Below, piece after piece: positions 17,411-28,365 of a DNA stretch of 64,000 bases (the stretch's first letter is position 1; each line of letters begins with the position of its first letter). The notes beneath the pieces were generated by a model that saw only the letters and a program-made list of their open reading frames with translations, had not been told where the DNA came from and did not search any database. The DNA is from Effrenium voratum. Taxonomy: Eukaryota > Sar > Dinophyceae > Suessiales > Symbiodiniaceae. The position numbers and the translations under genes were made by a program. Location of the stretch: assembly GCA_963377175.1 (NCBI GenBank), contig CAUJNA010003776.1, positions 1 through 64,000 on the forward strand, given 5' to 3'.

Positions 17411-20056
17411 ATGGCCATCTTTCGGCAGGAAGACTATGAGGGCTTGGGGTGCATCTCATGTGGCTTGCAGCCATTGATATGCGGGTTTGCGGAGGTGGTA
17501 CAGATGAGGCTGGAGGAGAAGGAGCTGATCTTTGACCTGAGCAGACATGTTTTGGCAGAAGGCGTCTTGCCCTTTGAATGTGCTTGTGGAGGAGAGGCCA
17601 GATTGCATGGTGTTTTGCCGCTTGCAGAACCTTGGGAACAAATGAACAGGCGTCAGATGTGTGCTGAGGTAATCCGGTGGTGTTGGGTTTCAGGCAATCC
17701 GCTGTGCTTGAGAAAGGTGGCTTTTGCCAGACATGCACAGACTCGTTTTGTGGTGCCAACAGATGACATGGAGTTTATTCCATATGGGTCAAGTGCACGA
17801 AGCCCGGTGCTCTATGCGGAGATTTTCTGTGGTGGTTTTTCGGGATGGACGAGAGCTGCTACATTTCTGGCATCTCGAGCATATCCAGGACGGGTGGTAT
17901 TTGCTTTGGACAAGGACCGAGAGGTTTTCAATGTTCATTGCATGAATTTCGCTTGCAGAGAGATTGAGGAGAGTGGGTTTGCCATGAATGAGATTGGGAA
18001 CAAGATTGGATGTTGCGCATGCATCTCAAGGTTTGAACCTCTTTGTGCTGCAGGCTTGCAAGGGGTGACAGCATGGTTGTGCTCACCACCGTGCCCGGCC
18101 TTTTCCAAAGGAGGCTCTGATGGTGGCAAAGGCTGGAGTCACCCGGATGCCCTCCCCTTCAAATGTCTCTTTGGCAAGATGCGTTTGAGCCGACCCTGGA
18201 TCGTGTGCTTGGAGAATGTCCCACCACTCAAGACTGATGCCCTGTTTTACAATGAACTTGCTGCATGGTGTGAGTGGTCGGGGTATCACATCCACTGGGA
18301 TGCAGTTACGTCACTTGGTGGCTACAGTACTGTGGATCGATGCAGATTTTTGGCAGTGCTGCAGAGAAAGGAAGGACCTTTGCTTGACAAAGCTGCTTTT
18401 CAAATTCCGCATCGGGTGAAGCAGGGAATGGCAGGTGATCGAGTTTGGTGTACGCTCCCCAGAGACCTGGTTGCTCAACATACACTGGATCCTGAAACCA
18501 AGGCCATGTATTTCTGCAGGGAGTACTTGCCCGCTGATGTCAGGAACTCACCTGAGATGCTGATGGAAAGGTACATCGCGAGGTACCGCACCTTGACGCC
18601 AGAGGACAGGGTTCCGGGTGGTACAGTCATGGCAAGCTATGGCAACCAGCATTGCTTGTCTGAAAGGGCGCTCAAACAGAAAGGCATCTTTGGCAAGCTC
18701 GTGAAGATCAGCCCAGATGCAGAGGACTTCAGATGGCTCAGTGCTGGTGAGATTGCTTTGGCCCTTGGGATCACGACCCCTTGCTGGTTTCCGAACAATG
18801 CACGGCTTGCACTTCATGTTTTGGGTAACAGCATGGCAGAACAGCATGCAATCCTGACGCTGCAGGTGCTTTTGAAGTCAATGGGAACGTGGCCAAAATG
18901 GATCCCTCTTCATCAGACGTGGAATGAATTTTGGGAGCTTCGTTACCGGGCGGATGTGTGCAAGATTGTTTCCAGGGACAATGGCTGGGTGATCTTCAGG
19001 AAAACACCTTTGATGTCTCCGATCCTGACTGAATCCTACAAGCAGATGGTGGTCATTTGCGGAGAGCAGACTTTCTTCACTTGTGTTGCTGGTGAGGTTG
19101 ATTGGAGCGGGATTCTGACAAATCTTGCAGGCAATCGACTTGCACACCTTCAGGTGTTCGAGAATACACACTGCTCTCTTCATCGTGGAGATACAGGCCC
19201 GGTGCTGCAAGTTTGGACCTGCAATTGCATGACAGAACACCTGGTTGTCTTTGAGGGTGATGAGCTGCAATCAGATGTGTCAGTGCATTCAAGCTGCCCT
19301 GCGAACCAAGACATGCAGTATGAGACTGACAGTGAATCAGTGAGTGATGATGGCAATCACCGAAGTGGCAGCCTCAAGGTGCAGGTCATGAATGGAAATG
19401 CGGAATTTGCGAACTTCAACTTTCCGGCACCTATTTCAAGTTTCCGATTTGCATGGCATTTCAATGAGTTCTTGAGGCAGATGAATGTCAGTTTTCGGAT
19501 TGCATCGCATGGCTTTGTGCCCTCTGAAGAGGATGAGAGTTGGATGAGAGTGTATTTGCAGCCCTGTGATTGGAGGGTAGAGCAAAGTACACCTGACAGT
19601 TTGCCATCGGTGGAGGAGGACAGTGCTGCAGGGATATCTGGAGAGGGTTGTGGCAGGACTAACACTGCAGAAACTGAGGTGGAATTTGCTCCGGTATCAG
19701 CTACGGCAGCTTTCACCCCTATCATGAACCTCTTCGTGAAGAGTGTGCAGATCCCAGCTGACAGCAGTGCTAGGTACCTGTTGCTTCATTTGGGGTATAC
19801 AGTACAGGAGGTGGATGAGGGTGCTCTCTTCGTCCTTTTTGGGCCAAGAAATGTCATGGAGGGCTCTCTGAGTGAGCATCATGTGGGTGACAGTGACACA
19901 GTGAGAGTTCACTACCGTGTACGAGGAGGTGGACCTGGTGGACCTGATCTCATTAAGCCAGCCGTTGAACTGAAAGGCAGTTGGTATTCTGGTGGGAAGA
20001 GGTGCAGATGCAAGACGTGCACAGGAATTGGTCAGGGAGGTCCGGCAGAGGGTTGA
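17411..20056 (+). CDS. LINE ORF1: C5-cytosine methyltransferase-like protein
   Basis: The frame is open from 17,282, but its first in-frame ATG is at 17,411 (MAIFRQEDYEG), giving about 881 residues. Methyltransferase motifs follow in order: motif I YAEIFCGGFSGWTRA (about residue 132), motif IV LCSPPCPAFSKGG with the catalytic Pro-Cys (about 224), motif VI CLENVPPL (about 265), a motif VIII-like VDRCRFLAVL, and the motif IX-X region LSAGEIALALGI and HVLGNSMAEQHA. The catalytic core looks complete. Before it lie Cys pairs (CISCGLQ, CACGG) of a possible zinc element; after it are about 350 unassigned residues. C5 methyltransferases taken up by dinoflagellate retrotransposons are known from published work. 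Self-methylation of new copies is a plausible role but not shown here. Confidence 0.8.
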   Translation: MAIFRQEDYEGLGCISCGLQPLICGFAEVVQMRLEEKELIFDLSRHVLAEGVLPFECACGGEARLHGVLPLAEPWEQMNRRQMCAEVIRWCWVSGNPLCLRKVAFARHAQTRFVVPTDDMEFIPYGSSARSPVLYAEIFCGGFSGWTRAATFLASRAYPGRVVFALDKDREVFNVHCMNFACREIEESGFAMNEIGNKIGCCACISRFEPLCAAGLQGVTAWLCSPPCPAFSKGGSDGGKGWSHPDALPFKCLFGKMRLSRPWIVCLENVPPLKTDALFYNELAAWCEWSGYHIHWDAVTSLGGYSTVDRCRFLAVLQRKEGPLLDKAAFQIPHRVKQGMAGDRVWCTLPRDLVAQHTLDPETKAMYFCREYLPADVRNSPEMLMERYIARYRTLTPEDRVPGGTVMASYGNQHCLSERALKQKGIFGKLVKISPDAEDFRWLSAGEIALALGITTPCWFPNNARLALHVLGNSMAEQHAILTLQVLLKSMGTWPKWIPLHQTWNEFWELRYRADVCKIVSRDNGWVIFRKTPLMSPILTESYKQMVVICGEQTFFTCVAGEVDWSGILTNLAGNRLAHLQVFENTHCSLHRGDTGPVLQVWTCNCMTEHLVVFEGDELQSDVSVHSSCPANQDMQYETDSESVSDDGNHRSGSLKVQVMNGNAEFANFNFPAPISSFRFAWHFNEFLRQMNVSFRIASHGFVPSEEDESWMRVYLQPCDWRVEQSTPDSLPSVEEDSAAGISGEGCGRTNTAETEVEFAPVSATAAFTPIMNLFVKSVQIPADSSARYLLLHLGYTVQEVDEGALFVLFGPRNVMEGSLSEHHVGDSDTVRVHYRVRGGGPGGPDLIKPAVELKGSWYSGGKRCRCKTCTGIGQGGPAEG

Positions 20057-20057
20057 G

Positions 20058-21725
20058 ATGGACCGGTTCAGCTCGGTGGTCATGCAAGTGCCTGAGACTG
20101 CAGCAGTGGATGGCTTGATCAAACTTGGGGAGGAGGTGGGTGTCAGTCTCAAGGGGCTTCTGCCGATGCTTGGTAAAAGGAGTGTGATGCCTGCAGCTGG
20201 TCCGAAGAAGGGGAAGAACTTCGGAGGTGACATTGACCTGACCGCTTTGCAGTTTCCAGATGGTTTATTCAAGAATGCAGATGGCTCCCATGCAACGGTG
20301 CACCGGGAATGGGCGATGGCGAAATCTGGCCTTTTTTTGGCACCACCTCGCAATTTTCAGTCCATCATGGAGGGGAAGGTGGAAATTTGCAAGGATGAGC
20401 ACAGTTTTCTTTCTACAGTCAAGCTCCTGGTACCGCTGCCCTATGAGCAGGAAGAGATTGTGATACCGGCCTCGGATGGAAAGCAAAGGGCATTGCTGAA
20501 ACTGTACATGGTACATCTTGGCGAGGCTAAGGTTCAGCTCCATCTGGGAACAAATGCACAGATTGACACTGCTGAGACGCACACGCTTTCGTTGATCTCG
20601 CATAGAGACGAGTGGACTGAGGAGGCATGGATGGATCTGCAGAAATTTCCGGTGAAGACAATCCTGGCGTATTTTGAGAACAGTCGTTTGCAAGATGTCT
20701 GGGGGAGAGCATGGCAGTCGCAAGGCAAGATTTGCAACCAGGAACGCGCAGAGCTTTTTGCATGCTTGTGCAGGGCAAAGCCGGATCAGGCGCGACTGAT
20801 GCTCAAGCAGTCAGGGTTCACGGCTATGCCTGTGTATGTCTCGCCAAAGCCAGAAACCAAAGGCGCGGATTTTCCGATTTGTTATGCAAGCCACAGGGTA
20901 TACTGGACTGCCAAAGACAGAGACCACTGCATGAAGATCTCAATGGCTTACCCACATTTGGGCATGGTGAGGAACCGCAAAACTTTTGGCCTTCGGGTGG
21001 AGGATGCAGTTTTTCAGAAGATCTGGGGGGAAGAAAGACCTGCGGATGAGGTCCCCAAGATGATACGAATCCGGAGCAGATGGCGGGTCACTGGCATCCC
21101 TGCTTTTGCAGAATTTGGGCATGTGCAGAAATGGCTTGATCAGGTGAAATGGAGGGCCAAGGTGCTCAAGAAGCTCAGGAATTGTACATGGATGGTGGGA
21201 GCAGATTCAACGCCGCCAGAAAGCACTTTGTCTTTCAATGGTCAGCCCATCCTGTTGGAAGAGATGACAGGGGTACCAAAACATGAGCCAGTCATCATGG
21301 CAGGGTCCCTTGACAAGAGTGCGGCTCAGCAGGTTCCATCTGCAGAAGATCCGTGGTTGCAAAATGATCCATGGAGCAAGATGAAGGCTCAGACGGGAAC
21401 CAACGTGACAACGAGAAGTACCCCTGCACCCACTGCAACTGCCATTTCGGCACAGGATCAGAAGCTGCAGAAGATGCAAGAGCAATTGGATGGCATTGCC
21501 GGCAGGTTGCAAGTGCATGAGCAGAAGACCACACAAGAAGTTGGGCAGCTGAGGACAGAGATCAAGGACTCTCGCTGCCACCTTGAGACCACATTGCAGG
21601 GAGCTTTGCAGAAACAATCAGACCAGCTGATGGAGGCAATGCAGGCGCTCCTGGCACCGCAACAGCAGCAGTCACAGACCCATAAATCGAAAAATCCCAC
21701 TGACGGCAGATCAAGGAGTCGCTGA
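20058..21725 (+). CDS. LINE ORF2: putative gag-like protein with C-terminal coiled coil
   Basis: The frame is open from 19,992, overlapping ORF1, but the first ATG is at 20,058, one base after the ORF1 stop (TGA 20,054-20,056). This spacing would suit termination and reinitiation. The product is about 555 residues: a central globular part with no recognised domain (contains SFPMLGKRS-like basic turns and HRVYWTAKDRDHCMKISMAY), and a C-terminal heptad region (QKLQKMQEQLDGIAGRLQVH onward), then Gln- and Ser/Arg-rich ends. Position, coiled coil and basic tail fit the nucleic-acid-binding ORF1 proteins of LINEs. No CCHC knuckle is visible. Confidence 0.6.
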   Translation: MDRFSSVVMQVPETAAVDGLIKLGEEVGVSLKGLLPMLGKRSVMPAAGPKKGKNFGGDIDLTALQFPDGLFKNADGSHATVHREWAMAKSGLFLAPPRNFQSIMEGKVEICKDEHSFLSTVKLLVPLPYEQEEIVIPASDGKQRALLKLYMVHLGEAKVQLHLGTNAQIDTAETHTLSLISHRDEWTEEAWMDLQKFPVKTILAYFENSRLQDVWGRAWQSQGKICNQERAELFACLCRAKPDQARLMLKQSGFTAMPVYVSPKPETKGADFPICYASHRVYWTAKDRDHCMKISMAYPHLGMVRNRKTFGLRVEDAVFQKIWGEERPADEVPKMIRIRSRWRVTGIPAFAEFGHVQKWLDQVKWRAKVLKKLRNCTWMVGADSTPPESTLSFNGQPILLEEMTGVPKHEPVIMAGSLDKSAAQQVPSAEDPWLQNDPWSKMKAQTGTNVTTRSTPAPTATAISAQDQKLQKMQEQLDGIAGRLQVHEQKTTQEVGQLRTEIKDSRCHLETTLQGALQKQSDQLMEAMQALLAPQQQQSQTHKSKNPTDGRSRSR

Positions 21726-21768
21726 TCATTTTGGGTTGTCTTTTTGCCCGGGTGCTGTATTTCGGTAT

Positions 21769-24700
21769 GGCATCTGTATCCTTTGATGCTCAGGGTGCGG
21801 CCTTGTCCGGGGGTGGGGATCAGGCCATGCGTACTCTTTTGGGCACAATCAACGTTACACGTTTACACAATTACAGAGATGAGGTTCTTAGCCTGCCGAC
21901 AGGCTGTTGGGCTTTCACTGAAACATCAAGCGTTGCAGGAGAGATTGTGGGGGATGGCCGCTTTTTCCGGAAGAATGGCCTCAATTACATTGCGAGCAAG
22001 GAATGCATGCCGCGCACAAGGTATGCAAAAAACTTGGTGCATGCTCCCACATTTGGAGGGACAGCGGTGGTATCCTCGCTTCACACCCGGATTGATCGTT
22101 TCAACTACCCCCGGGATGTTGTGAATACCACTAGATTGCTGTCTACCTTCCTACATCTGGGGCTCCAGGTACTTGTGATTACGCTGTATTTGCCCCCGAT
22201 GAGGCATGATGATCGGTTCATCAACCAGGATAGACGTGAGGTGAGGAATCACCTTTTTACACAGGCCACCCATCGTGCTTTTGAGTGGGGTGGACCAGCG
22301 GTGATCCTGGGTGACTTCAATGGAGATTACCACGAAATGAAGAGCTGGGGTGAACTTGCACTCATAGGCTGGACAGAAGTTGGTGACATCCATCTTGCAA
22401 AGACTGGAGAGGTGCTGCCGGCCACCTATCAAAATGAGGTGAGACATGATTATATGCTCTTATGCCCATTCATGGCGTCCAGACATGATCAATCGTGGGT
22501 TCTTCGGGACCATTCATTTCCTCAACATTTTCCCTTGCTGACCACCTTTTTCTTGGAATCGCATCATGCTTTGAAGAGCGACTGGAAGCTGTCGAGGCCT
22601 TTAACTCCAGAGCAGCGTGAGTACCTCAGGCAACAGAACGTTGACGACGCTTTTAGTGCAGAGGTTACAAGATGCCATGGATCTATGGAGGCCTTTCTGG
22701 CGTGCTCGCTTTTCAAGCAGGATAGTTTTCGTGCTATTTCCAATATGGTGGAACTCTCCTGGAGACAGATCTTGGGGGATGCTGGCCATGACCTTAGGTT
22801 GAGGCCTTCTCAGATGGGTCGCTCTAAGCACCCGTCACTTAAGAAGCAGCATCACCAGATGAGCTCCTCGCTTGGGAGAGTCGGTGACTACTCGGCAACC
22901 TGCGAAGCTACTTCTGTCCATTCCAAACAGGTGGTTAGACAGTGTAGAAGATTGCAAGGTGTCATTAGAATGCTTACTAAGTTTCAAGATGACCACATGC
23001 CTGATGTGCAATACCAAACCATGCAGATTGACCAGGAACGTATCATTTCTGCCAAAGGCTTCGGTGTTTCATATTTGGAATGGGCAGAGAGAAAGGGGCT
23101 TCCGGCATTGAACCTGCCGGTATTTGATTTGCACTCAGTACAGCTTCATTTCAATGCAGTACAGACATTTGCAGATGAGAGTGCCAAACGGCAAAACTCT
23201 GACAAAAACAAGGCATGGAAAGATTTGCTGGCAAAATCCTTTTTGCACCAAGGTGGAAGGTTGGCTTTCAGACATGTCAAGAACTCTTTCGTTCCTGAGA
23301 TTTCGCATGTACATGTCAAAAAGGCTTTGGATTTGGTTCCTATCAGGCAGAAGATGAAGGGTCCCCTTCGATATCGCTTGAAAACCCCTATCCCTCAGGG
23401 CAGTACGGTGCACTCGGATGTCGGACCAGTTCGGCTCAATGAGGCTGGAGATTTCTTTACCATAACAACAAAGGAGGACAACACACCATCGAAGTTTTGG
23501 ACTGAGGGTTGGGCTTTTGACCCGGTTGACGTTCACAAGGAGTTCTTCTCGTTCTGGGATAAATTTTGGAATGAGCCTCAAACTCCTCATGCTGATGAGC
23601 CATATGGCCTGAACCTGGTCACCGCCTTCCCCGATGCCCTGGACTCAGAGATTCAGGTGGCAGATTTGCATTCGGTGATTAAATGCACAAAGGCCAACAC
23701 AAGTGTTGGCAGTGATGCATGGTCGCTTAATGACTTCAAGATGATACCAGAGGTGGCACTTGGCACCATGGTCAAAGCATGGAACCTCATTTTCAGCGAC
23801 CAGATCTATATACCTGCAACTTTTAGCATGGCACGGGTTTTGCTCCTAGCCAAGCATCTGGATGCAGAAAGTATATCAGACACAAGGCCCATCACTATAT
23901 GCCCTTTGACGTACAGGTTATGTGTTCGGGCGATGACGAAAAAAATCACCAGACAGCTTTTGTGCTACTACCCGGTGGGGGTCTTGGGCGGACTGCCGAA
24001 AAGGGCAAGCTGGGAGTGCTATTACAAGGCTCAGTTCGTCATTGAGAACGCTCAGATGACAAGCTCTCAACTATGCGGCCTTACCACTGACGTGGTGAAA
24101 ATGTTCAACGCAGTGCGGAGGCCCGCGGCCGCTGCACTACTTGAACGGGCCGGAGTGCCAGCAGCAAACATCAAGGTCTGGATCACACATCTTGACTCTT
24201 TGAGGCGGTACTTGAGAGTGCAGAAGTCTCTTAGTGCAGGACATACATCAGTGGTCGGGGTGCCGGAAGGTGATGCGCTCTCTGTCCTTGTGGCAACACT
24301 CTTTGGCGTGGTGTGGTGTGAAGCCATCAGAGCTAAGGAGGGTGGCACTGCAGTCCCCACCGCTTATGTGGACAACCTTGATGTTGTTGCAAAGACTGGG
24401 CAGGACCTTGAACATGCAGTGGACGTCATGTCTCACATCACTGCGACGTGGGGGTTGGCCTTCGACCTCAAGAAATCCTGGTGTTGGGATGTCGGATTTG
24501 ACAAATCTGCAAGACCTTCCTTGAAGATTGAGCGAAAGCCATGTGGTAAAAACCTGGGCGCAGCCGTGACTTATAATAAGCATCCGCTCAACAATATTCA
24601 AGTAAGGCGAATCCAGGGTGTTTACAACCGGATTACTCGCTTGGGGCCGCTGCAAATCACTGACGAGCAGAAATGCCGCTTGATCAAGACTGGTATCTGG

Positions 24701-26854
24701 CCTGCTGCTCTCTATGGTGCGGAGATCACGTACTTGGGTAAGCAGTGGTATGTGACGTTACGGGATTTGACTGTCACTGCGCTCAACAAGTACCATAAAT
24801 GGGCAAACAGATCGATGGCACTCTTCTTGTATGACTCAGAGTTGGATCCTTTCATCCACCTCACTCTCAATCAGATCAAGCAGGCAAGAAGGGCTTTGTA
24901 TGAGCAGGACCAGGCGATCACACATGCAAACCAGGTGCTCTGTGGACAGTACAATTTCCATTTGCCGTATGGACCGATGTCAGCGCTTCAGTGGCACCTC
25001 CTTTCCTTGGGTTTCCAGATTTTGGAGGACGGCATGATCCAATTGCATGGCAGGCCAGATTTGCATCTATGGACTGCACCGTGGGAAGACATACGGGATA
25101 CGATCCTTTTTGCATGGGGGCGATGTGTCATGGAGAGCATGAACAGGAGGGAGGAAATAAATTTCCCGGAAGATGTGGACTGGACCATTGTCCGTCACGC
25201 CCTTCGCTCATTGAACGACAAACCTAGACAGCACTCGATGTATATCTTCTTGACCGGAGCCACAGCCACCGAGAGAAAATATTCCAGGGTGAACAATGGA
25301 GATGACAGATGTTTCTGTGGAAATATAGACACTGTGATGCACCGTGTCCTGGAGTGCCCAGGCACAGCTGCTTGGAGAGATGAACATCCCTTTCTGAGAT
25401 CTCTGGAGGATAGCAAGGCTACTTTGCCGCTCTGTCCGTGGATTGAGGATGGGAAGTTCTTTCAGCAGGCCTGTTCAGCGAGACCCAATCCTGCCGTCAC
25501 TCAGCTTGGGGATGAGACTCAGTACTGGGTATACACGGATGGTTCTGTGCATAACCCGACCTGCCATCTCACTGCTGATGCTGCGTGGGCTATTGTCTAC
25601 ACAGAAGCCTTTGCAGATGAAGCATTGACCAGCCTGACATCCGAGGCAAGGAGACGTCAGGTGCCGGTGGATTGCTTCCGTACGTTAGGGACAGGGAAGT
25701 TGATAGGAAGGCAGACTATTAACCGTGCTGAGATGGAAGCGGCTATACAGGCAGTGGCATCGATCAGAAATGCTACTATTTTCACAGACTCGCAATATGT
25801 AATACAGATATGGAAGAGGGTGCAGGATGACTTCAGACCATGTGAATGGGTCAATGCAGCCAATGGAGATCTTACAATTCGTCTGTGGAAGGCCATGTGT
25901 TCCTTTCCAGGAGTGAGATCCATCCAATTCCAGAAGATCGGCAGTCATGCTGAACGCAAAGAGAACATTTGGGAGTGGTCGGATACCCCTTTTTTCCACT
26001 ATTGGGGAAATCGTTCGGTGGATCATGCTGCCAGTGAAGCGATCAAATGCGACCATCCTGAGGTTTTGCGCAGAAGAGACAATGCGGGGAGATTGGTTCG
26101 TGTGAAGAAACTCTTCTATGTGGCGGTGTATGGGGCATATGCTAAGCTGCAAAAGTGCTATGAGGACAGTAGAGAAAGACGCCCTGTGCAAAACAGACAG
26201 CGACCACTGCAAATTCAAGATGTCGGAGATGTACCTCCTACACATTTCAAGGTTGTGCCTTTGCATGCAGCAGATACGCTGCGTTGGTGTAGCCATTGGA
26301 CTCACACTTTTATGCAAGCACTGTACACTTGGATTGGGTCTCTGGCATGGCCACCCAGCTCAGTTAACACTGGCTATGTGGCCTGGGCAGAACTCTTGGC
26401 GTCTTTTAAACATTTCAGTGGCTTGAATGTCCCAGTCAAACACCCCACGGTGCCGCATTGCTTTACACTGACGCAGATCCACCCGTTGGTGCAGGATCTC
26501 ACAGCTTTAAACGCTGAAATCACTAGATTCCAAAGTGCCATCAAAGCACTTCAACAGGTCCTAAAGCAGACGGTCGTCCCCAAGGACTCCTCGGTACAGT
26601 GTGCCTCCCGCTTGGGATACTACTTTGAAGGTCAGCTTGGTACTTTACATGGGAGACCCTGGATGCCGTGCTTCAGCCAATCCAGGGAGAGTCTCAGCAA
26701 ATACTTTGAAAAGCTAGAGGGAACAACGCTGCACCAACCTTTGCAGATTCGGACAGACCGGGTGGTGATGACTTCACCATACGATGCCATTCTCAACACA
26801 AAGACGCATAAGGGCAAACCGCCCGTGCTTTTTCCCCCCTTTGCGGGCGCTTGA
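21769..26854 (+). CDS. LINE ORF3: APE-type endonuclease, reverse transcriptase and RNase H
   Basis: The frame opens before 21,731, but the first good ATG is 21,769 (MASVSFDAQGAALSGG), giving about 1,695 residues. Endonuclease: CWAFTETS with its Glu, AVILGDFNGDYHE, HDYMLLCPF and DHSFPQHFPL. Reverse transcriptase: DTRPITICPLTYRL, motif A LTTDVVKMFNAV, motif B GVPEGDALSV and motif C AYVDNLDVVAK, where the usual YxDD reads YVDN. A zinc-like CFCG, then HRVLECPG, follows. RNase H: YTDGSVHNP, INRAEMEAA, FTDSQYVIQIW and NRSVDHAAS, with all acidic residues present. About 230 C-terminal residues are unassigned. No stops or shifts over 5 kb. Confidence 0.9.
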
Positions 26855-27181
26855 ATGGAGTGATGACCAATTCCTGGGTTCACTACGTTGTAGTTTGGGG
26901 TTCACTTGGATCTTTCGATCCTTTGAGTTGTAGGCTGATGCCTCCTCTTTTATGGCAGCCTTGAATACCTTGGCTGACCTTGGTGGGGATGACAGATGAA
27001 AGGGGGAACTCGCTGCTGGGGGGTTGAGTTGCCCCAGGTTGTTCGGCTGCCCTTGCTGGGGCCCGCCTTTTGGGGTGTTGGGTGTTTGGTTTCTGGTTTT
27101 TGGTTTCCCCCTCTTTCCTTTTTGGTTGGGCCCTGGGGGCTTCTCATCCCTTCGGTGGTGGGTTGCCCGGCGACGTATCGG
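26855..27181 (+). other. LINE 3' untranslated region
   Basis: No ORF on the sense strand. The stretch is T- and G-rich (ggtttctggtttttggtttc and similar) and ends ggcgacgtatcgg directly before the duplicated target. There is no poly(A); a structured or short-repeat end is possible. Confidence 0.6.
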
Positions 27182-27197
27182 AGCGTCCAATGATGCC
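27182..27197 (+). repeat. Target-site duplication, right copy
   Basis: Identical to 17,227-17,242. The host exon frame continues from here. Confidence 0.85.
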
Positions 27198-27215
27198 GAT
27201 GGGGCCGCTTGCAGC
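27182..27215 (+). CDS. Ser/Thr protein kinase, exon 4, right half
   Basis: After the duplicated RPMMP codons, the frame reads MGPLAA and then reaches the intron before 27,338. Joined to 17,242 it makes an uninterrupted kinase C-lobe segment. Confidence 0.6.
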
Positions 27216-27337
27216 TTCCTGGCTTGCATTGACTGACTTAGGTATTAAAATTGATTTTGATAGCATTGATGCCTGCGCGGATGTGATTCCAATTAATTGC
27301 TCAAGTCACTGCATGTCACTGCTTTATTTACTTTCAG

Positions 27338-27580
27338 GATCGCAGGGCGATCCGGCCCATCCCGCCCAAGAAGGCCGTCCAGTGGAGGGCATACGACGGC
27401 CTGCTGGCTGGCATCTTCAAGAAGTGCGTCGACAAGTGGAGCTGGATCAAGGGCGGCCAGGACTCCGTGAAGTTCCTGGCGGAGCTCATCCAGGAACTCC
27501 GCGACTACGAGGACACGATGGGCAACCGCCAGGGCCCGAATGCTCCTGTGGCCGCCGCGGAGGCCTACGCTTTCTGCCTA
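27338..27580 (+). CDS. Ser/Thr protein kinase, exon 5
   Basis: Begins after tttactttcag with DRRAIRPIPPKKAVQWRAYD, then GLLAGIFKKCVDKWSWIKGG, DSVKFLAELIQELRDYEDTM and AAAEAYAFCL. Its phase follows exon 4. This is beyond the kinase core and is probably a C-terminal extension. No domain is recognised. About 340 bp of intron-like sequence follow. Confidence 0.55.
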
Positions 27581-27923
27581 AATTTAATAGCTTGCCAAGT
27601 GCGAGTTGGTTGCCTTCGGCATGTAGGCACCAGACTGACTAACTAAGGTGAGGAAGATTCGTGCCTTGGCTTGGCTTTCATCTTTCTAGTTTTCAAGCTT
27701 CTAATTAAGTAAGCTATTAAATTGCTTGGCGTGAACTGAGGAAAGTCGGGCGATACGCCATCAGCAGATGCGAGAGCGATGGCAAACCGGGCGAGAGCCG
27801 CGAGGCGCATCATGATGGCAATGGACATTGACGTTTCCATATCTTGTCAATTTGCTGTCATTGGCACGTTGACTTAAAGTATTAGTCTTAGTAGTCTGTA
27901 ATCTGATGGCTGCTTAAACTTAG

Positions 27924-28190
27924 GTAAGCGGAAGAAGCAGCGCACTGGCCCGGAGTCAGCGGCGGTGGTGGGCGGCGACGACGAGATGAGTGACAATGAG
28001 GTCGTGGTTGTGGAGGATGACGAGAGCGCTGGCTCTAAGAAGGCCGACGACCCGCCGATGCCCGTAGTGGACACCGCCTGGTTGAGCTATCTGGCCCAGT
28101 GTACTGCACCCAGCCTGCTCAGCCGCCCCGATCAGCAGGAAGTGCACGGCAAAGGCGGCCGACGACAATGGATGCGAACAGCTTGGCCGA
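27924..28190 (+). CDS. Exon 6, acidic and basic low-complexity region
   Basis: Starts after aacttag with GKRKKQRTGPESAAVVGGDD, then EMSDNEVVVVEDDESAGSKK and PPMPVVDTAWLSYLAQ. A basic patch followed by an acidic stretch would suit a nuclear protein. It probably continues the kinase gene, but the link is by position only. Confidence 0.4.
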
Positions 28191-28309
28191 TTTTTGGCTG
28201 CATGATTGCTTTGTTAAGGGTTTTCATTTTTTGACTGACTGTCGGGGCACCCAGGGTCGTTTATTTTTAATTCCTTTTCCCCCCCTCCCCCGAAAGCCCC
28301 GCAACTCTT

Positions 28310-28365
28310 ATACGTCGGGGCACCGCAACCGCTAAACGTCGGCACCGCAACCGCTATACGTCGGG
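28310..28365 (+). repeat. Short direct repeats cgtcgg(gg)caccgcaaccgct
   Basis: Two close copies of gtcgg..caccgcaaccgcta followed by acgtcgg lie just left of the large palindrome. Confidence 0.7.

Larger units (their letters stand above)
17243..27181 (+). mobile_element. Complete non-LTR retrotransposon with methyltransferase ORF (about 9.9 kb)
   Basis: The element carries three long intact ORFs on the + strand: a C5-methyltransferase ORF, a coiled-coil ORF, and an endonuclease/RT/RNase H ORF. It is bounded by the perfect 16-bp duplication agcgtccaatgatgcc. The target is a kinase exon whose reading frame resumes exactly on the other side. The 5' UTR is about 170 bp to the first in-frame ATG. 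The 3' UTR of about 330 bp is T/G-rich and ends without an A-tail. Intact ORFs and a perfect duplication point to a recent insertion. LINEs with an APE endonuclease and a C-terminal RNase H are known (I and RTE/Tad-like groups); the clade is not assigned. Confidence 0.85.

Noticed and set aside
17243..27181. LTR retrotransposon reading of the first element
   Set aside because: No long terminal repeats; APE-type endonuclease and a 16-bp duplication fit a non-LTR element.
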